Below, piece by piece: positions 36,505 to 49,325 of a DNA stretch of 64,000 nt. Both the position numbers and the translations under genes were made by a program. Below the pieces are notes generated by a model that was not told the DNA's origin, did no database searches, and saw only the letters and a program-made list of their open reading frames with translations. The stretch is taken from NCBI RefSeq assembly GCF_910592395.1, contig NC_088317.1, positions 13,022,001-13,086,000 on the forward strand, given 5' to 3'. The DNA is from Lineus longissimus. Lineage: Eukaryota; Nemertea; Pilidiophora; Heteronemertea; Lineidae. Within the stretch, counting starts at the first letter, position 1. The number at the start of each line of letters is the position of its first letter.

Positions 36505-37293
36505 TTTTTATAATCGCATGTTTTGCATATTCCAACTCAGGCCTGCGTGTAGCGACCTGATGACATGCAACTTGTCGCGGCTCGAGGAAGTACTCGTTTG
36601 TCACAGCTGCGTTGCACAGTGACGAGATGAGCTCTTTGTCTTGTCTCGTCTTTATGGCTACTATGATAAAATGTGCTGATCCCTATTGAGTAAACCACTT
36701 AATAGTGCATAAGTATTTGGACATAAGGTCAAAGAATAGCCATTGCTTTTCGACTTGGCCAAATTTGCAGCATTAAAAGATGTTTTCACCGATGAGAAAA
36801 GCGACCGACATTCAGTTGTGGACAATTCATTGCGATCCTGCAGAAATGGGCAAACGAAAGTGGAGATTTGGTTCTCAAATTGATAATTTTAGGATAGTGA
36901 TCCCCAGGCGATCACGCACCTTGAAGAGGGGCTCCCTCACGGATCGGACCCTCTTTTAAATATGAGGAGTTTTGTTTGACCAGGTAAAAACCTAAGACTG
37001 GGATAAGCTAGCATTGATAAATCAAAGAAGTTTCGATGACCCAAATAGTCACTGCTATAAGGTTCAAGAATACTCTTGCTCTTCCGTTGGTCTATGTTTG
37101 CGCATCATTTATATACATACTTTCATCTTAAAAATTTACGATCATGTGATACATATTTTACCTTCATTTTAGAAGAGCTATTGGTAACGTGTCCTTACGT
37201 ATTTCTAAGGTATTAGATTGATGTTATAAAAAATGCCTCGTCAAGTCAAAACCGACAGCCTCCTTTTACAATTTTAATTCGCCTATTTGATTC

Positions 37294-37583
37294 TACTGGA
37301 TCCACTCGCCAATAAGATCCTAAGCCCGACAATACCCTATTGGGGTGGGATATCTATTCAAGAGTTAACAACGTAATCGTCATGAATGGTCATGTCTCTA
37401 CAGCGGAACTTTTCATATTACAATTAAAGACCAATTGGAAGAAACGAAAACAAGCTATTCCACCACTTTTATGGCTGCGAAAGGCCTACTATTATTCCCG
37501 GTTGTTTAGGCTCGTCCCATCGAGGCGGTAGTAGAAATCGGGTAGTGTCGGGCTTAGCATCTTATTGGTGAGTGGATCCAGTA
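37294..37583. mobile_element. 290 bp MITE with ~44 bp terminal inverted repeats, unit C
   Basis: The arms start TACTGGATCCACTC and pair over about 44 bp with few mismatches; they include CCAATAAGAT and AAGCCCGACA. A TA at each end fits a Tc1/mariner-type insertion. It is non-coding. Confidence 0.75.
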
Positions 37584-37651
37584 TTAGCAGTGATTCTTGA
37601 TTTACAGCAACTTGGCCTGTTACAAGAGTAGGCGGGTTATCCATTCAATAT

Positions 37652-38093
37652 GAGACAAGACCACTAATGAATATTCATAGGTTGGAGGGGCGAGGCCTAT
37701 CAATTAGACGAGTGCATGTTTTTAACTCTCAAGTACATCTTGGAGAGGTATTGAAAAAATATTTATTGTGGCAAGTCTACAGATATAAAGAAATTATTTG
37801 ATGAAAAAATTAATTTCGAATTTTGCTAATTGGGTAATAGGGGGCGTGTTTTGAGTTTTTTCTGCCAGTTGGCTGAAAAGAGTGGAAATATCAAAGTCTG
37901 TCTAATTTGTGGATTATCAAAAAATTTTAGTGGTCAACTACCAGTTTATTTTTCACCATTTACTTGCCCGACTGTCCGGAATAACATAATCTAAATTTCA
38001 GATTCACAACCGCACGCAGTATTTGATGCGTCGCGGCTAAACATTGACAATTTAACTGCTAAAAGGCTTAAAAATCAATTGTGGTCTTGTCTC
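37652..38093. mobile_element. Solo copy of the 445 bp repeat, inverted
   Basis: Reverse-orientation copy of the terminal unit at 34300-34744. It is flanked by ATAT on both sides (37648-37651 and 38094-38097), and unit D reads ttcaatatgaaata without it. It is more diverged than the two composite units, so it is older or from another source copy. Confidence 0.8.
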
Positions 38094-38366
38094 ATATGAA
38101 ATAACACGACGCTGTTGCATAAATTTCCACGAGTGCGAGTGCAGTGTCTCATGTTATGACTAAACACTACGACATGCGTTGCCACAATTGCATGCACTCA
38201 AGGACGTAGCTACCCCAAACCTAATCTTACACTAAATACGATTGTTCCTTGTCCCTTGTACCTGAGTGTCTATGCCAGGGCAAGAAAAAGATCCCACATA
38301 GGTGGACAGTAGCCTATAGTGGACTCCATACCTCCGGCAAAAATCCAATAGGGTTACGACCCCGGT

Positions 38367-38372
38367 AATGAT

Positions 38373-38429
<57 letters not shown>
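38367..38429 (+). repeat. ATG/GAT trinucleotide microsatellite
   Basis: About 20 perfect repeats. The poly-His, poly-Ser and similar open frames over it are artefacts. Confidence 0.95.
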
Positions 38430-38430
<1 letters not shown>

Positions 38431-38830
38431 CGATTGGACATTCGGTGATATAGCGTGTGATTCTAAGTTGGTATATGCGCTTGGTTGCTTATTCACCTCT
38501 GTAATAACCAAATAGTATCAATACAGAATAAATTGAAACTGAAATTGAAATTGTTTCCTATTTGGCGCACTGTTTGTCTCGCAGAGAGATATGACGAATA
38601 CATATTTCATGAAATTCAGCAGCGCTTATCTATGGTCACCAAATGGTTTCAAATCCCGACGGCAACACTTAGGACAAGTCCTATGTTTCACAATAGTTGC
38701 AGAGAAAGTGGTAAGGACAATGTGTGTAGTTCTGTGAAAAGTCTGAAATTGAGCAGTTACAATAATGTGTACCTGAACTTTAGTTTACGTTTTCAAATAA
38801 CATTTGAGAACATCGATGAAAAATAGAATA

Positions 38831-40757
38831 ATGAAACAAATTAAGGATTTCCATTTTAAAAGGTTAATCATTGACAGAGAAATAGTTGAACCACTGTTTC
38901 AAAATAACAACCAGGATTCGTTCTTCGAGTGTTTTTTCCTCTGTTTGATGACGATCAGTTGTGCGACCGTGAACTCACTGCCAGGATACGGAAAAATGAT
39001 CTGTCAAATCAGCTCAAAGAAGGGAACGTGTATGGAGAAGGAGGAGGTGAAGACCACGATGGGATATCAGATGCATCAACTTCAGGTAATAACCATTAGA
39101 AGACTACGCCGATACACAATGTCGTAAAGAGCAGTAACTGTTATGATGCATACGAGTTTGCTGAAATTTGTTATTTGCAGCATTTGTACATTTGTCTACA
39201 CAACGGCAATGTTAAAAACTCTATCAAGTTCACTGTACGTATTTACGCAATTCAATTTCCATTTCAAATATTTGACGAACGGCGTAGGCCTTCAAAGACA
39301 GTAACTCGATGGGGGAGGGGGGGGGGGGCGGGACAAAATACTCATTTCTAAGTGAAGTTACAACAAAACTGAGCCCCAGTGGTGCAGTGGTACGTGTCGA
39401 CAGCTTGTTTGAACTCGTGGCTTCGACTTCCGGCCGAGTCACTGGCTGGTTCCCCTACGTGTCGATCGAGTTCAAAGATACATGCTACTAAAGAAACATA
39501 TACGGCTTTTGGGGCCTGGACGATTATAATGACTGCTGGTGGAATGCTTTGAGCCAGGTCTACTAGATATCTTGCCGTTCTGTTTTATGTAGGCTCCTAC
39601 CGTATTATTTCCAGCTTTGCGTTTAACAGGCTCAGTGGCACCCACAAGACAAGTACGAAGTATATTCGAGTAAACTGAGTGTGCCTGACATTGCCAGTCT
39701 GTTCCATTTTTAGGATTCAAGACCGAAAAACATTACCTACAGACGCTCTATGAAAATATTGTTTAAACCACCAGCTTCCGCCATATTGGAGTTCGGCAGT
39801 AAGTTTTCGTATTTATACGACCATGAGACGAGTTCTATTGTATTTATTCACAAATTTCATGACGAGTCGGGAGTAACACTGAAATCCGTACTTGTTTACA
39901 ACAGATTAGTGGAAACAGGGGACTATCTTCTTGTGAAAAATACTTCAGCTTTGAGTGAACATGTCGGACTTTTTAAGGTGATATATGACATGAAATTGTT
40001 ACTTCTGGCCCATGTTGGTCCGAGGGGCCAGCCCAAGGTCTATGCTTACAAGTTTCTCTTCGCATTAAGCGGAAATCTATTCGGCCAAATTATAATTTCG
40101 AAAGGCAATCGATGTTACCGTTGTAAAGCACACATTGATCCTTGCTGTTTTCATAATGGCATAATTATTAGGTGTATTCTTTCGAAACTAACATTATCAT
40201 TCACGTTGTACACGTTAACATGGAGTAATGGAACAGGAATGCTTTCAAATGGATCAGCCTTTCCAGAGCTAATGAGTCCATTTGTTTTCATCCTTTTAGA
40301 CGGGAGAATAATTGGCGTTGAGATGGTACATAGCGGTGGTGTAACCGTTACGATTTACCACAAGGGGAAGGGGAAATCAGCCAAGTGGCAGGCGAAGTTG
40401 ACGCGTAAAACATCTTATTCATCGGGGGTTGGTAAAATGCACAGCGCCCTCTATAAACTTAGAAATATGTTTTTGGTTTTCTTTTATCACAATGGCATGA
40501 TGAACGATGTGAGCTTATTCCAAATTCTCTGTTTCCCATCAGAAGGAATAATCGCGCATGTAAAGAAATTTTATGAGAAAATTAATGTTATATTCCAAAG
40601 TCCCATCTCTCTCAGTAATAAGAAAAGTGAAAATGAAGCAATTTTAATGACAGGGAATGGAGATTTTATTTTACCTGTAGCTTCTGATGTCAGAAAAATT
40701 GATGAAGAAAGGAGCGAGGAAGTCTATAGATATCTTGAGGTGTTTAATTCAGTGTAA
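38831..40757 (+). CDS. Array plus-strand gene, copy D (intact), unknown family
   Basis: This is the only copy open from start to stop. Exon 1 is 38831-39085 (85 codons), with the donor cttcag|gtaata. The intron is 39086-39713 (628 bp) and the acceptor is ccatttttag. Exon 2 is 39714-40757, and the total is 432 residues. The start ATG at 38831 begins MKQIKDFHFKR; an upstream in-frame stop in D limits the exon. Exon 1 has a Phe/Cys-rich hydrophobic run at residues 31-48. Exon 2 is a series of short hydrophobic strands separated by Gly/Asn/Asp turns, and it includes a CYRCKAHID cysteine pair. I read this as an all-beta, perhaps propeller-like, fold; that is inference. No signal peptide or known domain is recognised. 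The minus-strand array gene lies tail to tail with it. Confidence 0.7.
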
Positions 40758-40947
40758 ATGTATGGATTATCCAATGGTGTATTACCATTTTACCTTCGTC
40801 CCAATTGTCACAAGGTTTCCGAAAACGTACAGCATTATAATCATTTGAAGCATACATCTAGTTTAACAATCCTTTAAGTTTCGCTCATTGTTTCTTTGAA
40901 TTCAAGCTACCAGCCGAGAAAGCAATATACTCTTGAGAAAAAAACGT

Positions 40948-43900
40948 GGGAGAACAGGACTAATTTTGATAAAACATTCCGGAGGCTAGAGCGTACTTTC
41001 AATGTAGAAAGAATGAACATGATTGACGGACTTCGAACGGATAACGCGACGGCATTTTGGAATGAGGTCAATAAACTCGGCCCAGGGAAAAATGCGAAGA
41101 GTATTAAATTAGTGAAAATGACAGACGGTTCAATTTCCTATAGAAAGGAGGATATTATGCATAGGTGGAAAACTATTCAATGGAATGAGCTCTGATGACT
41201 TTGACGAAGCACATTGTAGGAATGTTTACTCTGAATGGGTACATGTTTTACAGAATATGGGCTGTGTGCATTATCAGAACGCATTAAATGTGAGAACACC
41301 TGGAGAAGAAGTAATCAAAGCGCTCGGTGGTCTAAAACAAAGGAAAGCAACTGGAGTGGATAAAATACCAAATGAGGTGCTGAAAAGTAGGGAAATGACC
41401 ACGAAATTGACACAGTTATTTAATAAGATATTCGATAGTGATAAAATCCCGAGCATGTGGAACAAGAGTATCATCCACCCAATTCATAAATCAGGGAAGG
41501 ATAAAAATGATCCCCTTGGCTACCGTGGGATAAGTTTGAACAGTACTGTCAGTAAGGCGTTTAGCGCGGTGTTGAATAATATACTGATGATATATTCTGA
41601 GCATAGTGGATTAGTAGCTGATCAACAAAATGGATTTAGAGCAAAACGAAGTTGCATGGATCACATTTATAGCTTGACAACTATAACCCGTAACAGGAAA
41701 TTACTAAAAAAGTCGACTTTCCTGTGCTTCGTCGATTTTTCCCGCGCTTTTGACTCTATTGAACGAACATGTATGTTAGTGAAGTTATATCGGATAGGTA
41801 TTAATGGTTAATTTCTGCGTGCAGTTGACGGTATGTACCGAAATACTAGTGCCTGTGTACGGATAAATGGACACTTGACAGACTTCTTTCAAACAACATC
41901 AGGAGTAAGGCAGGGAGATTGTCTTTCACCTACATTATTTTCGTTATATGTTAATGATCTTGCGCTTGAAATCAAATCGAGTGGACACGGTGTTCCTGTA
42001 AATGATAAAAACGTAGCGATCCTCCTATACGCGGACGATATAGTTCTTATTGCGGAAACTGAACAGTCACTACAGGATATGTTGGATATAATGGGAAAGT
42101 GGTGTAATAAGTGAAGAATGTTGGTAAATGTTGAAAAAACTTAGGTAATGCACTATAGACGGAAAAGGGATGCGAAAACAAACTTTATGTTTACATTTAA
42201 TGCAAACTTGCGCGTCACTGATAAATATGGATATCTTGGAGTGACTATCAACGAGACTTAAGACTACACAGTTACAGCAGATGAACTGGCAAAATCAGCG
42301 TCTAAAGCGCTTGGAGGGATTCTAGCTACGCATTTTAAAACGACAGGTCTTAGTTATGATGTGTTTTGCAAACTGTAGGACGCAATGGTTTCACCGATTA
42401 TGGACTACGCATCTTTCGTGTGGGGATATAAGACTTATAAAGAAATGGAAAAGGTACATTTCAGAGCAATGCGTTCGTTTTTAGGTGTTGGAAAATGTGC
42501 GGCGCTGTGCGTGATAGAAGGTGATATGGGATGGACCCCAATCGCTATGCGGCATCATATTTGTATGCTCCAACAATGGTTTAGGCTTTGCAGACTTAGT
42601 AACGATAGACTCTTGAAAATGATATTTGTATGGGACTATATGCTATAACAGAACAGAAATCTAGATAACTGGTGTAAAGGTGTGAAAAGTATAGTATACG
42701 GGGCGAATATGAATGATCTTTACGATAATGTTGAAATGTGCCAAGGTCTTAGTAAACATCAGGTTGGTAACATTTTAAAGGCAGTGGGATCAGTCATGCT
42801 AACAAAGTATTTGATAACTGGCAGAAACAACTGAATGAAATGCCTAAGCTAAGAACGTATAAAACACTGAAAACTGTGTTTGGCACAGAACCATAAAGCC
42901 GAATGTAGGTAATAAAGGCACTGGAAAAAAAGGAACGGAAAAACGGCACTAGGTAAAAAAGGCACTGGAAAAAAAGGCACTGGGTAAAAAAGGCACTAGG
43001 AAAAAAAGGCACTAGAAAAAAAAGGCACTAGGTAAAAAAGGCACTGGAAAAAAGGCACCAGGAAAAAAAGACACTGGGTAAAAAAGGCACTGGAAAAAAG
43101 GCAATGGAAAAATGGCACCAGAAAAAATGTATGGGAAATTTCTGAGAAATCTCTACTACATAGATAAAAAAAAAAATCGCTATGTGCATTTCTATGTGTA
43201 GTTTTTTTTCTAAATCAACAGAATACTGGGTGGTCCGAAAAAACGGAACAGCCTATTTTCTGTACCCTCCGACCAGAAAAACTAGCTTGGATAGGCAAGA
43301 ATCCAATATACAAAGATCATCAGATTTGGTCCAGTAGTTTAATCAAATTAGATTCAGGGTTCCCTCACCAATAACCTATTTCTACAAGATACAATAGTTT
43401 CACAAGAGTGGCTATTGACATCTGGCAAAACATTCTCGATGAGTCTCATTGCAGTTTTATTGGTGAGAAAGACTTTAAGGACATTACACATTACACATTA
43501 CACATATAGAAATGCACGGGGGTGGGGCACCCCAAATGAATTTTTCACCTAGAGATTTCCTGGTGCCTTTTTTTCCAGTGCCTTTTTTACCTAGTATAGT
43601 GATTTCCTGGTGCCTTTTTTTCCAGTGCCTTTTTTACCTAGTGCCTTTTTTAACCAGTGCCTTTTTTTCCTAGTGCCTTTTTACCTAGTGCCTTTTTTCC
43701 AGTGCCTTTTTACCTAGTGCCTTTTTTCCGTACCTTTTTTTCCAGTGCCTTTTTTTCCTGTGCCTTTTTTTCCAGTGCCTTTACTACCGTCTACCGTAAA
43801 AGCCAGACTATCAAAACAAGAGAGGTCAGCCATTGCGCGTCTAAGAAATGGTTCATTCCCGATAAACATTGAACTGGGAAGATATAGAAATCTACCAGTG

Positions 43901-44128
43901 GAAAGGCGTACTTGTCCAGTGTGTAACGATGGCGTTGAGAGTGAGGTCCACTTTCTTTGTGTGTGCCCTTTGTATGCTGTCAGTAGAAGACATTTGTATA
44001 GCAAAATTGACATTGTTGAACCAAGTGACGATGAGGAGAGACTCCAGATTATGTTAACCAAGGGCGAATTTGCCAAAGAAGTTGCAAATTTTGTGATTCG
44101 GGCATATGAGATGAGAAATGGGCAGTAA
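40948..44128 (+). pseudogene. Non-LTR reverse transcriptase, degraded
   Basis: Remains of a pol-like protein, different from the one at 31542. Frames run 40948-41195, then 41185 onward with stops at 41809 and 42112, further broken pieces to 42890, and a last piece 43798-44128 after the nested element. RT motifs are visible: FVDFSRAFDSIE, SGVRQGDCLSPTLFSLYVNDL, and YADD in LLYADDIVLIAE (42028-42039). The C-terminal piece has a zinc-knuckle-like CPVCNDGVESEVHFLCVCPLY. The clade is not certain. It has at least six stops or shifts, so it is old or heavily mutated. Confidence 0.85.
42900..43796. mobile_element. Fold-back element with minisatellite arms, in the LINE
   Basis: Same outer words as the A/B elements (CGAATGTAGGTAATAAAGG on the left, CTACCGTCTACCG on the right), but the arm unit is GGCACTGGAAAAAAA instead of GGTACAGGAAATAAA. 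The arms are 42900-43130 and 43555-43796, inverted. The flanks are ataaagc and taaaagc, an imperfect 7 bp duplication. The LINE frame resumes directly after it. Confidence 0.85.
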
Positions 44129-44255
44129 GAACTTGAAACGACATCTCATAACACGTATGCTCGAACAACTGTCTCATAAGCCTTAAGGCTGCCTATTTGT
44201 ATAAATAGGTGACAATAAACAAATATATATATACACACTCTTGAGAAAAAAACGT

Positions 44256-45133
44256 TTTAGGACTTGAAAGAACTTCAAGGGTTTTTTCAGCTAACATTTA
44301 ATTAAATATGTACCCCGTCGAGTTTTTTTAGGGAAATAAAAATTCTCTGAGGTTTTTTACAAACTGAAAATCCTTTCCTGTCTCTATTTAAGGCCTATTA
44401 TAGAAAAAAACGAAAAAAATCCTTATAACTCTTCGAAAACATTTACTACTTTCAAAACAATCTCGTCTTGCCACGCCACCATTGCTATATGGCGGTGCAA
44501 TATAACTCTCCTTTTTTCGCCAGACAAGTGTATTTGAATCATGTGCTAACAAATACAATTATGCCTCTCTATTAAAACACCCTCGTTACTAAAAAATGGA
44601 TGTCATTAATAAAGAGGCGTCATGATTACAAAGGTGAAATTGATCAGAAATACCGCTTCTAGTTCTGGACCAAACCAACGTCCTTAGAAAAGAGTGTGTC
44701 CATCTTTAGCAGGTATCTGCTAAATGAGGCTCTACTAAAACATGATCTGATAATCGAAAGAGTAAAAATGACGACAGAGACACCAGCAAGTGCGTATTGA
44801 CATAACCTTTACCATGACAGTACGCCAAATAAGTGCGTCTATGTAAAATCTGGCTGAGGCGTTTTTCCCTTCCTAAAATCACTTTCATACATTTATTTAC
44901 AGATTCTAATCCGATGTATCATTGAAGTGCATTTTGTCATCAGTTAAATGATACATTCATACTTGTGACAAAAAGAATGTCCAGCTAGTACTTACTATTT
45001 TGAGAGTAAGTATGTAAAGGCGGTATTGTGGGGCAGTTATTTTCTTGCCACACGTAACAAAGCGAGCACGAAGCTTCCCTTATAGCACTATTCGGCGGGT
45101 AAAATAGGCGGGTATATCTGTTATATGAAATCA
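44256..45133. other. Spacer, unit D, before the Helitron
   Basis: Continuation of the spacer after the LINE, matching A 1945-2840. No supported gene. Confidence 0.5.
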
Positions 45134-46207
45134 CTAGCATTGTACCCGTGGCGCAGGCAGGTTCAAATGGGCTATACCTTGAATAGATTGAATTTCAATA
45201 AACATCTAATGCAATATCAAAGGAGCCATATCGAAGAGACAAAGTAAACCAACCATTTGTCCACAGATCGGACCTGGCTGTGGCGTGCTGTATGCGTGCA
45301 TATAAAAGTATATCAGTTGGTCCGATAGAGATGATGAGGCAATGCCTCGTTCCTTAGTCAGCAATATGCGCCTTTTTATACGGAGAAGAAGGAGTACCCA
45401 GATAGGCCTTCACATGTCGGCCTCCAAATGGCTCGAACCAATTGCACTATCACTACTCTAACTTTAAAATGCGTGCTCCTCCTACATGTAGCCAGGTCTC
45501 GGGCAAGGCACTTACTCGACAGGCAAGCTAGAAGTTCAGCACCGTGAGCAGCTCCTTGATAAGGCCATTTCAGGTTCAGCGCGCCTCTTCAGATCAAGTA
45601 TTGAGAGCTGTGGTGAGCACATAAACATACCATGGTAACCTTCATTATCACGGGTTTATAGCTCTGGCTAACACAGCACCCATAAACAATAGACCACCAA
45701 TTTGACCCCAGCTCCTTACTGCGGGAAAACCCAAGTCCAGCAACCGAAAGTACCAAAAATACATTTTTGTTTACATTTGAACTGCACACATACGTTTGTT
45801 TACAATTTCTTTCCCCGCGAAATCTCGAAGATCAGGTGACCTACAATCGTGGATTGAAAATAACATTAACCTTAGTTCAGCAGGTCAACACGTGTACAGG
45901 CTGTTCCAATCACCCCCCTACAGCCAGCCGTTCAACAGGTAGTGTTGGTCACCCCACAGGGAGTGCAGGTGATTCATTAATCCCCTGCATAACTAAACAG
46001 CAATGGCTTGGCTTCCGTGAGTGGTAAGGAGAATTGACCGTGTCCGATTAAAAATCCCTCATTTCTGCTTCGCTGAAGTAAATTTCTGAAAATAAACATG
46101 ACGTTGCATCAGGATAACATATCACCTGCAAACGTGCAAAATTTCGAGACGAAACACGACACCCAAATGGCACTTTAGCGAGCCACCTTATAGTATTATG
46201 ATATAGA
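45134..46207 (-). mobile_element. Non-autonomous Helitron
   Basis: On the minus strand it starts TCTATATCATAATAC and ends CAATGCTAG. It sits exactly between A (45133) and T (46208), with no target duplication, and units B and C have the intact site gaaatcattcaact. 5'-TC, 3'-CTAG and insertion between A and T together are the Helitron signature. A short GC-rich stretch (GCGCCACGGGTAC) lies just inside the 3' end, where the family has a hairpin; pairing there is weak. No Rep/helicase gene is present, at 1074 bp. Confidence 0.85.
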
Positions 46208-46748
46208 TTCAACTTCAATTAACTAGGCAGACCTGACTTTTGTATCTGTATGTGCACTTTACAGGTGACCATCAACCCACTACACGGTATCAATATACGA
46301 GGAAAAATCCAGTTAAAACTAGCAAAGTTTCGACCAAAAAAAGATATAAAAGACACAATGTAATTTCGAGTTAACTTCGAAAGACTGGATATTTTTGTTG
46401 GCATCATTCATCCACGTCCGTTATGTACGTATAGTTCAACAAAACGTAGTCGCATAATATGTAGTTTGAAACCACAAAATGACATTTAAGGGGGCTTGCA
46501 GTCATACACTACTGTTTTTTAATGATCTTGGGTACAGTTGACCATCAAACGAGGCATTTCCCACCAAATGTTACTCAGAAGATAAATTTTCTCGAGTAAA
46601 CTTGATGTTTCAAAGCCGGCGAAAAAGACGGGCCACTTTAATAGTGTGTCTAAATGAGCGCCAGGAGTAGACTAGCTGTAGGTGGGTGTGTTTTCAGCAC
46701 ATCACTGAAATTTTGATAAATTTCTGGCAATTTCAATGACGTAAGGAT
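46208..46748. other. Spacer, unit D, after the Helitron
   Basis: Matches A 2835-3381. No gene seen. Confidence 0.5.
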
Positions 46749-47901
46749 TTAGGTGCAAAATACCTCCTCGAAAACGAGATATAATATTCCCATCAGCCAG
46801 AGTCCCTTTCGATCATTCATCACGATGACATTTTGCCATTGGCCGATTGAATGCGGATTCAAACTAGTTGGAAGACTTCGATTTTAACGTGAGGGCACCA
46901 CGAGACTACCAGATTACCCGTGTTGCTGGTGTATACGTAAAACATGTAGATTAGCGATTTGATGATAAATCCACCAGAACATATCTTTTCACTGCACTTA
47001 CTTGTATAATTGGGCTTTTGAAAATGCGTTCCTCGAAAATTAAGTCCTTTTAGTAAATGAGTTTCTCGAAAATTAAGGCCTTTTAGTAAGAGGTCAATAT
47101 CAAGCTGTTAGTTAGTTAACGGACCGGTTCGAAATGTGTACTGTAATTCATGAAATCCATCGTGAAGCCACAACACCACCGGCTGCAGCGACCCCCTCTT
47201 ACCTTATCGCGGGTGTGGGGCGTGGCGTGAAAAAATAATAACTTCCGTCAATCTCGCATCCAAATAATTTATGGCAATCTTGGTAGACGGTCGCGATATC
47301 TTTATATTTACTGCTGTACAGTTTCTTGATAAAGGTCATTTCCAAGACGAAACCCAGACTTTTCAGTATATACAGATTGACAAACAAGACCAAATCCGGG
47401 CCTAACCATCGAATCAGGAACTTTGTCTCGCAGGCGAACACGCGATAGAAAGCAGGGTTACGATCTGCAATTTTTCTGAATTGCTCAAACTCATTTGCAG
47501 GGATCAGATGTCTTATATTATTTCCAAATGTATCTAACAAAGCAATAGTCGTTTTGTCCTGTACAGCGTCGCCATTTCTATTACGGGGCCTAACTGAATA
47601 AGCGGAAACGATATAGTTTTTAAATTCGCCTGCGATGTATACATATGTTGGCATCTTTCTCCAAGCAACAAAATATACGTCTTGTAAAGCAGCCATTCCT
47701 AAATTCCGCTTAGTGACATGAAAATCGTTCTCACTCCATTTATCGTTCTCAAACTTGTAGATAAGGAATTGCTTATCAGACAAAATGTATGCATTATATA
47801 CTACTATGGCATCTAAAGCTCTGTGATAGTATACTGATGTTACCAGATATGATATTTCTCTTTAATTCTGATCTGTACATGCCGAGTAACTTGTTGCAGA
47901 C
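46749..47901 (-). pseudogene. Array minus-strand gene, last two exons, copy D
   Basis: The exon runs 47901-47203, with consensus donor ATAAG|GTAAGA. The last exon is 46863-46749. This is the best-preserved copy: open for 195 codons from 47783, including MPTYVYIAGEFKNYIVSAY. It has a 4 bp duplication (atct) near 47870 that shifts the frame between the exon start and that point. Without it the exon would match copy C. If an internal start is used, the remainder could still be translated. Confidence 0.55.
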
Positions 47902-49325
47902 CTATGGAACAACAACAGTTTTACAGTTCCTTTTTAGTGCACACAAAAGTCAGTTAATGCAAGATTATTTGCAATTTGTTTGCTAACCAGACACTCAATT
48001 CATGTTTTAAGAACCTTATTACCTCATGAGCACAACATGTATATAGTTACAAGACTCCAACGACACAATCTGTCCAACATTAAAAACGATATCCTTTCCC
48101 TGGACAGAGGCTAGCTTAGGCCTGGCCGATTCTCGGCATGCTTTTCAACTTGGTTTATCAATCTCTCTCTCAGGTCTGAAGACATGGTGCAAATGGGTTT
48201 GGGAAACAAGTCCTAACTACATACATGTACCGGCAACTGCTGTGACAAACGCCTATTTGAAAACAACTGAGTACGCAGCATATTCAAGAGGCTGATTATA
48301 ATGCATCAGCTTCGAGAAGTTGAGATTCGGTCAATAAATTACAACGTAATAACGACAGTAGTGTTAAAGAGCGTCGTGTTAAAGGAAGGTTATCGAGTGT
48401 TAAAGGAAGGTTACCCTAGGCCAGGAGTCGCTGCCCTTTTCAAGATTCATGTACGATTCTTAGTTAAGATTTAACTATAGTGTTTATATGTTGCAAGAGT
48501 TTTGGAAGGAATGTCTTATCGCGTTCACGAATCTGAAGAAGATCTGAACTAAGACTCTTCTAAAAAAACCTAAAATTTCGACCTAAGAAACACTGATACA
48601 TACAAAACAAGACTAATGATTTCTTAACCATCAGACTTCCTCACGCAAAAGGCCCGGACAAGACCCTTTATGTTGGCACACTCTGTACAAATTCTTCAGA
48701 CGATATGTAAGATGATGATGCCTCTAATATTGATTTCTTTTCATTCACTCATAGTGTTCGAGCGATATCTGATTAACAGAAAAACAATCACAGTCTGTTT
48801 ACATGGATCCTCTAATCATTATCGACATTTTTCAGCAGAACCATGGCCAGGATGACTTAAACAGAATGTATCTCTAATCGTCTAGGGAATGGGTCTAATA
48901 ATGTTCTGTAAACACAATAGCGTGCATGCCGGCGGTGAATATCAGTCCAAACGTCTCCTCCTTTCTAGGATGGATATAGGCACACCGATGGTGGATCGGT
49001 ATGAGTAGCGTGTTGCTTTTTATGCTAGATGAGGCAAATGCCTGCGAGATCATAACGCGCAGAGGTCTTTACAATCCTTTATCAAACCATACTTTCAACT
49101 ATAAAAGATGACTGTGTACAGATCACCTATCATTCACTCCTTCAACAGTAGGTAGAGATGACTTCTTAGTGCATTAGGTAATGAAATATTCCCCTGTGCA
49201 TAAGAAGGCTACTGTATCATGTATATCAGTTTAGCACTTGGTGGGATGTACCGTTGACCAACATTTTACAGTAAAACGACGCGTTTTGTGGCATTTTTTT
49301 ACTGATATAGGGTTTTAACTGCTCT
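47902..49325. other. Upstream region of the minus-strand gene, unit D
   Basis: Fullest version of the region seen in A at 4532-6721, without the A/B block. Short conserved frames, such as 48670-48855 (plus), are present but unsupported. Confidence 0.35.

Larger units (their letters stand above)
36505..38117. mobile_element. Block specific to units C and D
   Basis: In C and D about 1.16 kb (plus the solo repeat in C) lies between attttt and gagtgcagtgtctc, which are adjacent in A and B. The D copy is 50794-51951. It contains a nested MITE, and a stretch related to the B insertion at 16451-17214. It has no convincing coding sequence. The exact ends are uncertain because the flanking T-run varies. 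Confidence 0.55.
25720..38578 (+). repeat. Tandem array unit C
   Basis: Third unit. It contains a CR1/L2-like LINE, a second LINE 3' fragment on the minus strand, the composite and solo 445 bp repeats, and a block with a nested MITE shared only with D. The fold-back element of A and B is absent, apparently through a deletion that joins the words at 38484-38487. Confidence 0.95.
40948..44236 (+). mobile_element. 5'-truncated LINE with a nested fold-back element
   Basis: Flanked by a 19 bp target duplication, ACTCTTGAGAAAAAAACGT (40929-40947 and 44237-44255); other units have one copy. The 3' end is AT-rich (atatatatacac). The insertion sits 190 bp downstream of the stop of the intact plus-strand gene. 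Inside it, 42900-43796 is a fold-back element, inserted after the LINE. Confidence 0.92.

Noticed and set aside
38232-38511. Poly-His and poly-Ser proteins
   Set aside because: Translations of an ATG/GAT microsatellite.
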